Assembly: GCA_030323885.1 (NCBI GenBank)
Contig: CM059188.1
Coordinates: 115,657,430-115,721,429, forward strand
Direction: 5' to 3'
Origin: Branchipolynoe longqiensis
Lineage: Eukaryota; Annelida; Polychaeta; Phyllodocida; Polynoidae
Length of the DNA: 64,000 bases
A model generated the notes under the pieces. It searched no databases, was not told the DNA's origin, and worked only from the letters and a program-made list of their open reading frames with translations. Made by a program: the position numbers and the translations under genes. This document shows, in pieces, positions 31,129-41,132 of the stretch (the stretch's first letter is position 1; every line of letters begins with the position of its first letter).

Positions 31129-31185
31129 GTTGGTTGGTTGTTGGAGTTTTACGTCTTGGCAACATCTAAGGCTATATCAGGACGC
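31129..31185 (-). mobile_element. SINE-A tail fragment, reversed
   Basis: GTTGGTTGTTGGAGTTTTAC and CAACATCTAAGGCTATATCA; abuts the tail of the preceding plus-strand copy, tail to tail. Confidence 0.75.
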
Positions 31186-31206
31186 GAAAAACAAGTAATA
31201 TAATAT

Positions 31207-31278
31207 ATACTATGTGGTGTTCTCTGTGGTGGAGTTATTAGAGTGTCTGACTTTGTTCTAAGTCAGACTCCTAATCCT
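31207..31278 (+). mobile_element. SINE-C head fragment
   Basis: GTGGTGTTCTCTGTGGTGGA and AGTCAGACTCCTAATC only. Confidence 0.7.
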
Positions 31279-31297
31279 ACGCTAATGCTGCTGCGGC

Positions 31298-31540
31298 GTT
31301 AGATTGATTGTTTGTTGTTGTTTTACATCCTTGATTTATTGGTGGTTTCTTTACGCCGTGTCGGCGGCATAGGCCGTATTCACGGCGTATTTTACATCCT
31401 AGCAACATCTGCTTGCTGTTTTACATCCTAGCAACATCTATGGTCATCTCAGGACGGGTACTGACTTGTGAGAGTGCACACCGATGGCAACTTTACAGTG
31501 CTGCCCCACTGGGAGACCAGGCTGCCAGCACCGTGACAGT
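31298..31540 (-). mobile_element. SINE-A 3' half, reversed, with tail duplications
   Basis: TTTTACATCC occurs at about 31321, 31390 and 31421. Between the first two copies sits an insert with inverted ends TACGCCGTG..CACGGCGTA (31351-31390). Confidence 0.75.
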
Positions 31541-31715
31541 AGTGTGTTGAACTTAAAGGGAGTGTTTTGAACTTAAGTATAGTGTTTTGAGCATGGCCAC
31601 AGTAGTCTTTTGAACCTATCTTTAACTAAGTTGAAAACACTACCATAGTGTTTTGAACATAGGTTGAAAACACTACTGTGGTGTTGTTGTAGGGTAGTGT
31701 TTTGAACTTACTACA
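31541..31715. repeat. Short-period repeat of TAGTGTTTTGAACTTA
   Basis: GTAGTGT/TAGTGTTTTGAA recurs about seven times on both strands (AAACACTA also appears), giving a mixed-orientation array. Confidence 0.75.
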
Positions 31716-31741
31716 CCGGCATAGATATGAATGAGTTATTA

Positions 31742-32368
31742 GAGTCCCCAGTCAAATACACACGTTAGTGGACATAGTTGAACATATATAGAATAACGTA
31801 GGTGAAACATGGGTGAAACATTCTGTCAGTATGTTCAAATATGTTAAGGTACGGCAGGTTTTGGTTGATGACCCACCTAATGGTACGGATAAATATGTTA
31901 TGTTATGGATCCTGGTATGCTACGGTACAGATTGTGGTACGTCCAACTACATTCAACTATGTTGAACTACATTGAACTATGTTATGCTCCACTACATTCA
32001 ACTACGTTCAACTTCGTCCACTAACGGCAGAATGACCAAGGTTTTGTGCAGGTCAAATTATGGTAAAGTCTGCTAGAGTACACTAAGAAGTATGCTGCAG
32101 TATGCTAGAGTATGCTAGAGTACGCTACAGTATGCTACAGTATGCTACAGTACGTTATCATCAGGGAGGCTACTTCTGCCTCAAACGTACCTCTCTTTTG
32201 AACATGTCCAAAGCTTAAATCGGAACTCACGGCCCACACACATTCTTATCACATTCTCATCATGGAGAAGTATGGATGCCTGTATGTTGCACTACGTTCA
32301 ACTACGTTCAACTAGGTTAGCCTCTACCACGTTCAACTACGTCCACTAACGTGTATATGACCGGGCCT
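31742..32368. mobile_element. MITE-Q, GTTCAACTACG-word subfamily
   Basis: Left end AGTCCCCAGTCAAATACACA then CGTTAGTGGAC; right end GTCCACTAACGTGTATATGA then CCGGGCC. The interior holds TTCAACTACG and GTATGCTACA words. It stops 8 bp before the next MITE-Q. Confidence 0.8.
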
Positions 32369-32376
32369 TTAGTTAT

Positions 32377-33318
32377 GGCCCTGTCACATTACGACGTTTC
32401 GGCCCAACGAGGGTCGACGCGTGCTGACGTGTTGCGTTTTTGGTCGAAACGTTGGTCAAAACGTTGGTACATGTCCGGTACGTTACCGGTATGTTACCGG
32501 GGCGTTCCCGAGCGTTACGACCCATTCAATAAGCAGAGGAAATCTGGGAAAACCTTAGATTAGTGTTGGGGTGTGCAGACAAACAAGAATAAAGTAAGTT
32601 ATGAATAAATATTACAAATAACCGCCATGTAGGTAATATTACAGGCATTAACGATTGCTACAATATTAATATATTATTTTCTGAAAGAGAAAGCGAGCGA
32701 GATAGGGAGAGACAGAGAGAAGTCAATGATTGAGATGGCGGGGGCGTTACGGACACGTTAGCAACACGTCGAACACGTTGGGGGCGCGCCGGCGGAACGC
32801 TGGCAGGACACTGATCAACGTCGGTTAACGTTGGCATTTTTTTCGCCAAACTGCGACCGTTCCGTTGGCGCGTCTGCAATGTCCCACCAGCGGGTTCCCA
32901 GCGTGCCATCAGCATGTTATCGGTGCGTTGTCGGTACTCCGCCAGCGTTTCTCAATGCTTTGGTCATGTTGCCGGTGCGCCTGGACGCGTGGTGGCAGGT
33001 CTGGACGCGCTGCCGGCGCGTCCTGACGTGTTGGGGGCGGGTGTGTACGGGTTCACACAATACTAACATGATACCAACTCGCTGCCTCCACGCCGTCAAC
33101 GCGCCGACACGCTGGGACAACACGCTGGGAACCCGCTGGTGGGACGTTGACACTTTTGTCCGCTGCGCGTCAAACCTCGTTGGCTGCGCGCTAATAGCAT
33201 GCTACTAACCCATCCAGTTTTCTCCCAAGACGCTGAAAACTTGGACGTATCCAGCGTGGTAGCAAATATTTCGCGCGTTGGCGGCTCGCCGGAAAACACG
33301 TTGTAATGTGACAGGGGT
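32377..33318. mobile_element. MITE-Q, ACGTTGGC-word subfamily, with repeat U inserted
   Basis: Left end GGCCCTGTCACATTACGACG, right end CGTTGTAATGTGACAGGGG. Interior words GCGCGCCGGC, AACGCTGG and GACGCGCTGCCGGCGCG. Repeat U occupies 32510-32731. The frames on both strands in 32658-33299 are translations of the word array. Confidence 0.85.
32510..32731. repeat. Repeat U, copy 2, nested in MITE-Q
   Basis: Same start and end words as 27254-27453, plus AAAACCTTAGATTAGTGTTG, which is absent from copy 1. It is bordered by GAGCGTTACG and GGGGCGTTACGG. Confidence 0.8.
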
Positions 33319-33480
33319 ATTAGCCATGGAACAAGTCAGCGCTCTGATCACCGAGATTGCAGAAATGATTCCCAACTGAGTGAAACCAAAGGCGAACTAA
33401 ATTAATGCCTGTAATTACCGCACCTGACAAACGCCTGACAGTCTCCATCACCGAGACAGCGCAATGACTGGTTGGCTCAG

Positions 33481-33509
33481 AAATGTTTTCATCGGACTAT
33501 AAAATGTCA
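33481..33509. mobile_element. MITE-P right-end scrap
   Basis: AATGTTTTCATCGGACTAT only. Confidence 0.5.
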
Positions 33510-33526
33510 ATCGTGGACAATTGATC

Positions 33527-33709
33527 TTCACCATTCCACCCCCTTTACCCTATCATAGCAACGCCGAGCACCAGGCTAGGTAGCGACAAGTGTCAATTTT
33601 TAAGTCATTGGTTTGACTCGACCAGGGTTCGAACCCGTGGGTTCGAACGCTACAAACTTCCCAAACGGGAAACGGATGCTCACTCAACTCATTCTGCCAT
33701 CCCGACTGT
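33527..33709 (-). mobile_element. SINE-B head and body start, reversed
   Basis: CTAGGTAGCGACAAGTGTCA, CCAGGGTTCGAACCCGTGGG and CAACTCATTCTGCCATCCCG. Confidence 0.8.
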
Positions 33710-33802
33710 TAATGAATAACATGTTATATCGAAACATGATCACAGTAAAGCGCACAAAGGCTACCTGCATTATTATTGTGGCGGTTATATATGTTGGCAC
33801 TA

Positions 33803-34200
33803 CAGTAAACCCTCGTTAATTTTAAAAAAAGAGTAAAACTTGTTTTATTTAACGACGCCTCTAGAGCACATTGATTCTTGTATCATCGGCTATTGGACAT
33901 CAAACATATGGTCATTCTGACATTTCTTTAGAGGATGCCCACTGCCGTAACATAGGCTACTCATTCCAATAAGCATCAAGGGGTCTTTTATATGCACTTT
34001 CCCACAGAGAAGGACAGCACATTCCACAACCTTTGATGAACCAGTTTTGGACCACTGTTTGGAATGGAAAATAGCCCAAACTGCAAACGTGTCCAATGAG
34101 CGGGATTGATAGGATGATCGACACCTTCACAGGTGGACACTCTACTGCCTAAGCTACGTCCAGCTCCTTCGTTAATTCAAACCGATTTGTTCTAAGCGCC
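33803..34200. mobile_element. pogo-like left terminus split by family D
   Basis: TACAGTAAACCCTCGTTAAT at 33801-33820 and, after D, CGTTAATTCAAACCG at 34170. CAGTAAACCC after TA is the terminus type seen at 3015. The other end was not found. Confidence 0.5.
33821..34168 (+). mobile_element. Repeat family D with target-site duplication
   Basis: GTTTTATTTAACGACGCCTC to CACTCTACTGCCTAAGC. Flanked by CTCGTTAATT (33812) and TTCGTTAATT (34168), an 8-10 bp direct repeat consistent with retroposition. Confidence 0.75.
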
Positions 34201-34485
34201 CAATGTCAGATTAGTGAGTTGGTTAGTTAAGCGATTTTGATACTGATTGGTGTAAATCTTTTCTATGGAAATGTTGGTTGGACCGAAAGATGTGTTAATT
34301 AAACAGTGTCGGACTAATGTGAGCTGACTGTACATCGCCGTAACAAAACGATGTGTGTCCGCGGATTCACATGTCCTATGCCAAATAAAAACGATGTACA
34401 AGAATAAATATAATTATAAACATATATCCATAGATATCTATACATATGTGAATATACACGCATATATATATATGTGTGTATATAT
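34201..34485. other. AT-rich spacer with TATA microsatellites
   Basis: ATATAC/TATATG runs at 34437-34485. The 69-codon minus frame at 34192-34401 is unsupported. Confidence 0.4.
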
Positions 34486-34765
34486 ATGAGTCAGCCTCAC
34501 GAACATGGCCCAATTGGTGGTTTATTTAAGATGTCGGCATCGGAATTCTTAAAGTGTAGTGCATTTCTTTGTTTTATGTTAAATTATCCTAGAAACAAAT
34601 AAGCTTGTTGTGTTTTCTCTACCTTTACATTCAGGATAAATTTAAGGACTTTCCAACACCTCTGTCAATGCTAAACTATAATTATGACTGATGATCGATG
34701 CCGACATCCAATGATCGACGCTGACAACTTCCCCCAATTGGCCTCTTTTCGTGATCCTGACCCAT
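34486..34765. mobile_element. TIR element carrying a repeat S unit
   Basis: GAGTCAGCCTCACGAACA..GGCCCAATTGG at 34488-34514 is matched inversely by CCAATTGGCC..TCGTGATCCTGACCC at 34736-34763. The enclosed 34527-34740 is a repeat S monomer related to the insert at 15670-15955. TATATA borders both sides. Confidence 0.7.
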
Positions 34766-35072
34766 ATATATATATATATGCTTTGATCGTTGTGTCATGG
34801 TGAAGCTGATATGCATCGTCATTAAAAAGCAGAATAAAATGCATATATATAATAGCTTAGGCCATTATATAACATATATCATTGAAAGAAATTAGATGTG
34901 TATTCTATGGAGATGAAAAGTGAAAAATGGAATCTATGTATTTGCAATTAAGTATAATCTAGAGGAACATGAAGGTATGCCCGGAAGGCTTACATACTAA
35001 CGTTCACCTAGATTAACTTAGATGTACTCAAATTCTTTTCTATGTGGACCACTCCATATCTTTATGTAAGGG
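34766..35072. other. AT-rich spacer
   Basis: No gene or repeat family recognised apart from a short (TA)n at 34764-34777. Confidence 0.4.
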
Positions 35073-35408
35073 GCCGGACGCGGTAGCCACATCGGTAGAG
35101 CACAGGCTCCTCATTCGAAAGGTCGGGCCTTGAATCCCAGCCGAGTGAACCCAATGACTTACAGAATTGATCATTGTTGTTTCCTAGCTTGGCGCTTGGC
35201 ATTATTAGGATGGGACAAGACGTCGTTACGTCAGTATCAGGATAATGTGACTGAGTGGGAAATCGGTTCATGATGCCAGTGGGCTGGTCTCCCAGTCAGG
35301 CAGCACTATAAAGGGACCATGAGTGCGCACTGTCACAAGTCGGTACCCGTTGTGATGTGACCGTAGATGTTGCTCGGATGCAAAAAACACACCTTAATAA
35401 ACAAACAA
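35073..35408 (+). mobile_element. SINE-A, full length
   Basis: GCCACATCGGTAGAGCACAG head with CTTGAATCCCAGCCGAG. The tail has diverged (GCTCGGATGCAAAAAACAC). Confidence 0.85.
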
Positions 35409-35410
35409 AT

Positions 35411-35465
35411 CTTCAAATGGACAATTCCAAAATGGTGGCAGGAAGTGGTTTCATTACGAAGCATG
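35411..35465. repeat. Segmental duplication, copy 1
   Basis: TGGACAATTCCAAAATGGTG then GGTTTCATTAC recur at 36037-36085. This unique-looking stretch precedes one SINE and follows another. Confidence 0.75.
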
Positions 35466-35470
35466 CTGCG

Positions 35471-35794
35471 ACCGGGCCCGGTGGCCGAATGGGTAGAGCG
35501 CGGGCCTCGCGTGTGGGAGATCCGTAGTCCGGTTCACTGTCGAGTCAAACCAATGACTTATGAAATTGATACTTGTCCCTTCCTAGCCTCGCGCTCGGCA
35601 TTAATAGGATACGGCAAGGACTGGTTCGTTCAGTTTCAGGATAATCTGACTGAGTCATGATGTCAGTGGCCTGGTCTCCTAGTCAGGCAGCACTATAAAG
35701 GCATTATGGGTGCGCACTGTCACAAGTCGGAACCCGTCCTGATATGACAATAGATGTTGCTAGGACGTAAAGAAAACCCTCAATAAAAAAACAA
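35471..35794 (+). mobile_element. SINE-A, full length
   Basis: Head GGCCGAATGGGTAGAGCGCG, body intact, tail GGACGTAAAGAAAACCCTC. Directly followed by a SINE-B, giving an A-B composite. Confidence 0.85.
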
Positions 35795-35802
35795 GGGATG
35801 GC

Positions 35803-36022
35803 CTAATGAGTTAAGCGTCTGCCTTTTGGTAGGTTGAGGGATTCGAACCCACAGATTGGAACTCTGGTCTAGTCAAACCAACTGAATGACTGAAAAATGT
35901 ATCCTTGTTGCTTCCTATCCAGGCGCTCTGCATTATTAGGAGAGGACAAGGAGCAGTGGAATGAGGAAGACCAATCGTCCGTGATTGAAATTTCCCCTCC
36001 TTAATCAGCTAATGTACCAAAG
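35803..36022 (+). mobile_element. SINE-B with tail 2
   Basis: GGGATGGCCTAATGAGTTAA head, GGATTCGAACCCACAG, switch GGACAAGGAGCAGTGGAATG, end CAGCTAATGTACCAAAG. Confidence 0.85.
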
Positions 36023-36036
36023 AAAAGGAAAATTTG

Positions 36037-36090
36037 CATATGGACAATTCCAAAATGGTGGCAAGTACTGGTTTCATTACCAAGAATGGT
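36037..36090. repeat. Segmental duplication, copy 2
   Basis: Matches 35411-35465 with a few changes. Confidence 0.75.
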
Positions 36091-36245
36091 TCGAAAGCCA
36101 CGCACCTTGCTGCGGTGATACTCCCAATTATCGCTCTTGCAGGTACTCACGTGTGAATGCTGTCCATTGTTTACTACATGTACACATCTACAGCACATGT
36201 CTGAATACGACGAGACCGACTGAGTCAGGCAGCACTATAAATTAT

Positions 36246-36926
36246 AGTAGGTATCCCAACTGATTTTCAAAAATAGTTTGGAGTTTGATTTAATGGATTT
36301 CACCTGTTAGTATATTTAATTTGAAATAAAATGACACTTCATTTGTGAAAATCGCTCTAATATTAAAGAAGATATGGACTTGTTTAGGTTGTTACTTAAT
36401 TGGTCCCACCCACAACTAAAAAGATAGCACTTTTGATGGCCCCAAGAATTAAAAGTAACCACCCTATCAGACTTTCTGTATTTTTTCCTTCAAATCCATG
36501 CCCTATACAATGAGAATAAAAAGATCCAGGGCTCTGATGTGGTTACATTTCAAGATATACATCTTCAAAAATGCGCGAAATCACAATTTCCTTAATTTCA
36601 CCAATTTCCAAACTTCGCTTTGGACCACTTTTGGGGGCTTGGTTGTCGAAAAAATTGACACCCATATTAACTTATTCTGATTTATCCCTAACCTACTGAT
36701 GAGTATTGTCATTGCTATTTTTTTTTCAGAACTACATATGCTTGGGAAAAGCTTAAAAAGATAGGTTTAAAATGGTCCAGAGCTCAATTTGACAAGTGAT
36801 AACATCCGGTAAAAGGAAATGCCCAACTTTGAGCAGGCTTATTTGGTACAGAAAAGCACCCGTACAAGATAATTGCATGAAATTTTCACACTGTACTACC
36901 TCATTCCTATTAATTTTGAATAAAAC
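36246..36926. other. No recognisable gene or repeat
   Basis: AT-rich, not matched elsewhere in the window. The 60-codon frame at 36498-36680 is unsupported. Confidence 0.4.
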
Positions 36927-36983
36927 TGTCAGATATGACCTGAGATGTTGCTAGCACGTATAGAAAACCCTCATAAAAAAACA
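36927..36983 (+). mobile_element. SINE-A tail fragment joined to a SINE-B
   Basis: GATATGACCTGAGATGTTGC and GAAAACCCTCATAAAAAAAC; the same A-tail/B-head joint exists at 35745-35805. Confidence 0.75.
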
Positions 36984-36987
36984 AGGG

Positions 36988-37312
36988 ATGGCTGAATGAG
37001 TTGAGCATCCGTCTCTCGTTTTGGTATATCATGGGAATCGAATCCATGGGTTTGAACCTGGGTCGAGTCAAACCGATGACTTAAATATGTACACTTGTCG
37101 CTTCCTAGCCAGGCGCTCAGCATTCTTGGGATAGGGCAAGGACTGGTTGGGTCAGTGTCAGAATAATGTGATATCAGGTCATGGTACTGGCGGCCTGGTT
37201 TCCCACTGAAGCAGCACTATTCAATCGCCATGAGTGTGCACTGTTACTAGTCGGCACCCATCCTGATATTACCTTAGATGTTGCCAGGACGTAAAACTCC
37301 AACAACCATACA
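36988..37312 (+). mobile_element. SINE-B with tail 1
   Basis: GGATGGCTGAATGAGTTGAG head, then the shared body and the A-type tail AAACTCCAACAACC. It lacks 'ACTGAGTGG' after TAATGTG. Confidence 0.85.
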
Positions 37313-37316
37313 AGCA

Positions 37317-37362
37317 ATCTAAGATCATATGACAACGGGTACCTACTTAGGACAGTGAGCAT
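37317..37362 (-). mobile_element. SINE-A tail scrap, reversed
   Basis: ATCTAAGATCATATGACAAC then GGGTACCTACTTAGGACAG. Confidence 0.55.
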
Positions 37363-37415
37363 CAAAATAATTGTTGTGGAATTCATGGTAATTTCAGGTA
37401 CATACACAAATAACA

Positions 37416-37577
37416 AGATAATGTGACTCAGTGGGATATCGGGTCATAATACCAGTGGCCCCCGTCTCCCAGTGTGGGCAGCACTATAAAATCACTATGT
37501 TAGCGCACTGTCACAAATTGGTATTCCTCCTGATTAAACCTTTGATGATGCTAGGACATAAAGACCCCAACAAACTA
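37416..37577 (+). mobile_element. SINE-A 3' half
   Basis: ATAATGTGACTCAGTGGGAT to GCTAGGACATAAAGACCCC. Confidence 0.75.
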
Positions 37578-37640
37578 AGGCAGATTTCTCACCAACCTTT
37601 TGGCGGATGCTAGCGTTAAGTCTTAAGCCTCGTTTTGGTA

Positions 37641-38112
37641 AAGGCCCTGTCACATTACGGCGTATGGCGGGAGCGTATTGAAAACCTACATAGGTCCTGC
37701 GCGTGCCGGCCTATGATGACATTTGGTGACCTTTCGGGTGGTTTTGAGCGTATGTGGAACCTACGAGGAGCGTACGAGGAGCGTACGAGGAGCGTACAAG
37801 GAGCGTATGAGGAGCGTATGGGAGCCTGCTGTGACATTTTTTGACAGTATGGGCCATACGCCCTCATAGGTCGAGTTTTTTTTAGCATGCACAAAAAAAT
37901 TTGGACGGACGGATTTATTAAAGCGTATGGCGGTGTATGCCTCATACGCTTCACATAAGCCGGCATCTGGCGGCATCTGGCGGCGTATGAGTAGCCTATG
38001 AGTAGCATATGCGTAGTGTATGAGTAGCGTATACGGCGTATGCCGACGTATATGACATAACGCGCCTACGCCGCCATACGCTCCCGCAAAAAACCCTAAT
38101 GTGACAGCCCCT
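37641..38112. mobile_element. MITE-Q, GCGTACGAGGA-word subfamily
   Basis: Left end AAGGCCCTGTCACATTACGG, right end CCCTAATGTGACAGCCCC, then TTAA at 38113-38116. Interior: GAGCGTACGAGGAGCGTAC array and GGCGTATGAGTAGC words; the palindrome-like AGTTTTTTTTAGCATGCACA lies near 37875. The frames at 37635-38120 on both strands are translations of these words. Confidence 0.85.
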
Positions 38113-38116
38113 TTAA

Positions 38117-38424
38117 CCACGTGACCATTATTAGTCCTATCATCGTTATCACGTAGGGATTCGTCTGATTTCCTGACACTGAAGCGCTGCGATAATAATT
38201 ACCAGTTTGACGTCAGTGGGTCATGCATGACCTTTGGTGAGAGGGGATTCGACGGACGGGGCAGGGTGGAGAGGGGGGGGGGGGTGAGGAGGGGGTGGAG
38301 GGGGGAGGTGAGGGTGGGAGTCTGCTAGGTGGGAAGTGGGACGGGTGTTAAATGGCGGATGGGGCTTTATGTAAATTTATGGCCAACCCGTTGATATATA
38401 AATTGTACAACACTGACACATAAA
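38117..38424. other. Spacer with G-rich tract
   Basis: GGAGAGGGGGGGGGGGGTGA-type sequence at 38268-38340. No gene. Confidence 0.5.
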
Positions 38425-38764
38425 GTTGGTCTTTGGAGTTTTATGTCCTGGCAACATCTAAGGTCATATCAGGATGGGTACTGACTTGTGACAGTGCACA
38501 CCCATGGCGACTTTATATTATTATAGTGCTGCCCCACTGAGAAATCAGGCCGCCAGCACCATGATCCGATATCCCACTCAGGCACATTAATACTGACATT
38601 GAGCTAACCAGTCCTTGCCCTATCCAATTAAAGCCGAGCATCAAGCTAGGAAGCGAAAAGTATCAATTTTGTAAAGCATTGGTTTGACATGACCGGGAAT
38701 CGAACCCCCCAATCTCCCACACCGGAAGCCTGCGCACTACCGATTCTGCCACCGCGTCCAGTCT
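38425..38764 (-). mobile_element. SINE-A, full length, reversed
   Basis: GTTTTATGTCCTGGCAACAT to CTACCGATTCTGCCACCGC. TTATATTATTATAGTGC shows a small local duplication. Confidence 0.85.
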
Positions 38765-38871
38765 GGTACCCCTAAATACGAGCGCAATAATCCCCATATA
38801 CAGGGAATTGTTCATGTTAGAATAACATGAGTAATTCAAGGGCGGTAGGTCCCACATCTTTACTAAGCATA

Positions 38872-39408
38872 AAGTTATTGTCACACCTCACCGGACTGAG
38901 CACCGGAGACCACCGGACAAAGAATTTTCTAGTCCGGTGTTGTCCGGCGAAGAAATTTATCGAAATTTATCGAAATGGAGCATAAAATTGGGTTAATTGC
39001 CGCCGCACAACCGGATAAGTACCGTATATGTACCGTACATGTACCGGATGAGAACCAGACGAGAACCGGACACGTAACGGATGGGTACCGGACATGTACC
39101 GGACAAACCAGACAAACCGGACAAACCGGACACCAATGGATGGGTACGGGACATGTACGGATGTGTACCGGATGTGTACCGGATGGGTATCGGACATGTA
39201 CCGTACAAACCGGGGCACCAACCGGACATCTCAGGCCGGCGGTGACCGGTAGAAGTTTTGTGCATGTTCTCAACTTTTACCGGACACCGCCGGACACCAC
39301 TGGACACCGCCGGATGGTTACCGGGCGGTACCAGAACATTGCCATACACAACCGGACAGTGTCCGGTTCTCATCCGGTTCCCCAGTCCGGCAAGGTCTGA
39401 CAGGGCCT
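38872..39408. mobile_element. MITE-Q, CCGGACA-word subfamily
   Basis: Left end TATTGTCACACCTCACCGGA, right end CCGGCAAGGTCTGACAGGGC, TTAA at 39409-39412. Closely related to 28342-28812, including the palindrome-like AAGTTTTGTGCATGTTCTCA near 39253. Confidence 0.85.
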
Positions 39409-39566
39409 TAAGCAACTCAAATGAACTAACTTGACAAAAGTCCAAGAACCACCGAACTTTAATTCCAGCACAAGCAGTGTAAACTCTTCTAACTAGACCG
39501 ACGATTGAGAACCACAACACATTAATTCGCCCAGAGGCTGCTCACCCTGCGGTAGCGCCACCTCGA

Positions 39567-39762
39567 GGGTTGCAGGTACATGAACTAATCGGGCCATGTC
39601 TCCATGCGCGTTTTCCCGCCAGAATTCCGGTCACGTGACCGCTCACCCAGTAGCTCGCCACAAAGGGTTGCAGGTACATGAACTAATCGGGCCATGTCTC
39701 CATGCGCGTTTTCCCGCCAGAATTCCGGTCACGTGACCGCTCACCCAGTAGCTCGCCACAAA
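39567..39762. repeat. Perfect 98-bp tandem duplication
   Basis: 39567-39664 is repeated at 39665-39762 without a visible difference. Each unit contains the palindrome GGTCACGTGACC. Either very recent or an assembly duplication. Confidence 0.9.
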
Positions 39763-39867
39763 GCACACAAACTCTGAATTGGCAGCATCAACTCTAAACT
39801 CACCCGCCCACAAATCGAGTATAAGAGGGAGGTTGTAGGGTTGAGGGTTCGAATCCAGCCAGAGACT

Positions 39868-40020
39868 TAACAATTTATACTTGTCGACTGGCTTGGATCG
39901 GTGTCAGGATAATGTGACTGAGTGTGATATCGGGTCATGGTGCTGGCGGCCTGATCTGCCTGTGGGGCAGCACTATAAAGTCACCATGAGCACGCACCGT
40001 CAAATGTCTGTACCCATCCT
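39868..40020 (+). mobile_element. SINE-A 3' half
   Basis: GGTGTCAGGATAATGTGACT to TCTGTACCCATCCTGATG. Confidence 0.75.
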
Positions 40021-40026
40021 GATGCA

Positions 40027-40172
40027 CACCCGGCTGACTCAAACTAATGATTTGAAAATTGATACTTGCCGATGCCTAGCCTGGCTCTCGGCTTCACTGG
40101 GATAGGGCAAGGCGCAGTGGAATGAGATAGATCAATTGTCCGCGATTGAAATTCCCCATGCTTAATCAACTA
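40027..40172 (+). mobile_element. SINE-B body with tail 2, head truncated
   Basis: TTGAAAATTGATACTTGCCG, GGGCAAGGCGCAGTGGAATG and ATCAACTAATGCACC. Confidence 0.8.
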
Positions 40173-40187
40173 ATGCACCAAAAATAT

Positions 40188-40362
40188 CCCCCCCCCCAAA
40201 AAAAAAAACCAAAAAAAAACCAACATCATTCTCAATGTCGACTGGTGTCTGCCGAGCTTATTGGCCTCACACTGTCAGAGACGCGCGGCTTGGAGTGACA
40301 GCGCGCTGTCACAGCAGTAATGTGCCCCCCCCCCCCCATCTCCCCCCCCCCCCCCCCCCCCC
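40188..40362. repeat. Homopolymer tracts (A-rich and C-rich)
   Basis: A-rich run at 40198-40220; C runs at 40326-40339 and 40344-40362. Confidence 0.85.
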
Positions 40363-40495
40363 ACCGCTTCCCCCCGCGACGCAAGTTGTGGTATTTTCAC
40401 AATCATGAGAGTTTGTTTTTTATTTCGGCCTGCGTGTGAGTGTGTGTTGTTGTGGCATTGCCTATGGTCGACGTGACCCAGAGGATGAATGAGTT

Positions 40496-40562
40496 ATTTG
40501 TTTGTTTGTTAGGGTTTTACATCCTAGCAACATCGATGGTCATATCAGCGCGGGTACACACT
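40496..40562 (-). mobile_element. SINE-A tail fragment, reversed
   Basis: GTTTTACATCCTAGCAACAT and GGTCATATCAGCGCGGGTAC. Confidence 0.75.
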
Positions 40563-40888
40563 TGTTGGTTGGTTGTTAGGATGTTACATCCTGGCAACAT
40601 CTCAGGTCATATCAGAACAGGTACCGACTCGTCACAGTGTGCACTCATGGGGACTTTATAGTGCTGTCCCACTGGGAAATCAGGCTGCCAGCAACATTAC
40701 CCAATGCCGCACTCAGTCACATTATCCCGTCACTGAGCGAACCAGTCCTTGCCCTATCCTATTAATGCAGAGCGCCAAGCTAGGAAGCGACAAGTATCAA
40801 TTTTGTAAGTCATTGGTTTGACTTGACCCGGAATTGAACTCCCGCACGGGAGGCCTGCGCTCTACCGATTAGGCCACCCCATCCGGTC
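40563..40888 (-). mobile_element. SINE-A, full length, reversed
   Basis: GTTACATCCTGGCAACATCT to CTCTACCGATTAGGCCACCC. The duplicated tail immediately upstream suggests insertion of one copy into another's tail. Confidence 0.85.
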
Positions 40889-40940
40889 GGTACCAACTTG
40901 TGAGAGTACACACTCATTGGAACTTCACACTGCTGCCCTA

Positions 40941-41046
40941 TGGCTACTTTTGGAGATATTTGAAGCGCAGGAGACATGCAAAATTACTGTTGGCATGCTT
41001 GTTAAAACTCTGACCTATATAGGATTCAGCAGTAGCAGGTTCTGGT
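40941..41046. mobile_element. MITE-P internal fragment
   Basis: CTACTTTTGGAGATATTTGA to GCAGTAGCAGGTTCTG; both termini missing. Confidence 0.65.
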
Positions 41047-41054
41047 AGATCATG

Positions 41055-41132
41055 ACCTTACTATAAAAGGTTCTATCTGATAAAATGGTACTTTCGAGAT
41101 AATGAGGACTGAATCATGATAGCAAAGCAGAT
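41055..41132. repeat. Dispersed repeat T, copy 2
   Basis: ACCTTACTATAAAAGGTTCT and GAGATAATGAGGACTGAA match 10891-10980. Both copies lie near MITE-P material. Confidence 0.55.

Noticed and set aside
32831..33208. 125-codon Cys/Arg-rich frame
   Set aside because: Translation of MITE-Q words such as GCGTGCTGGCG; the opposite strand is open too.
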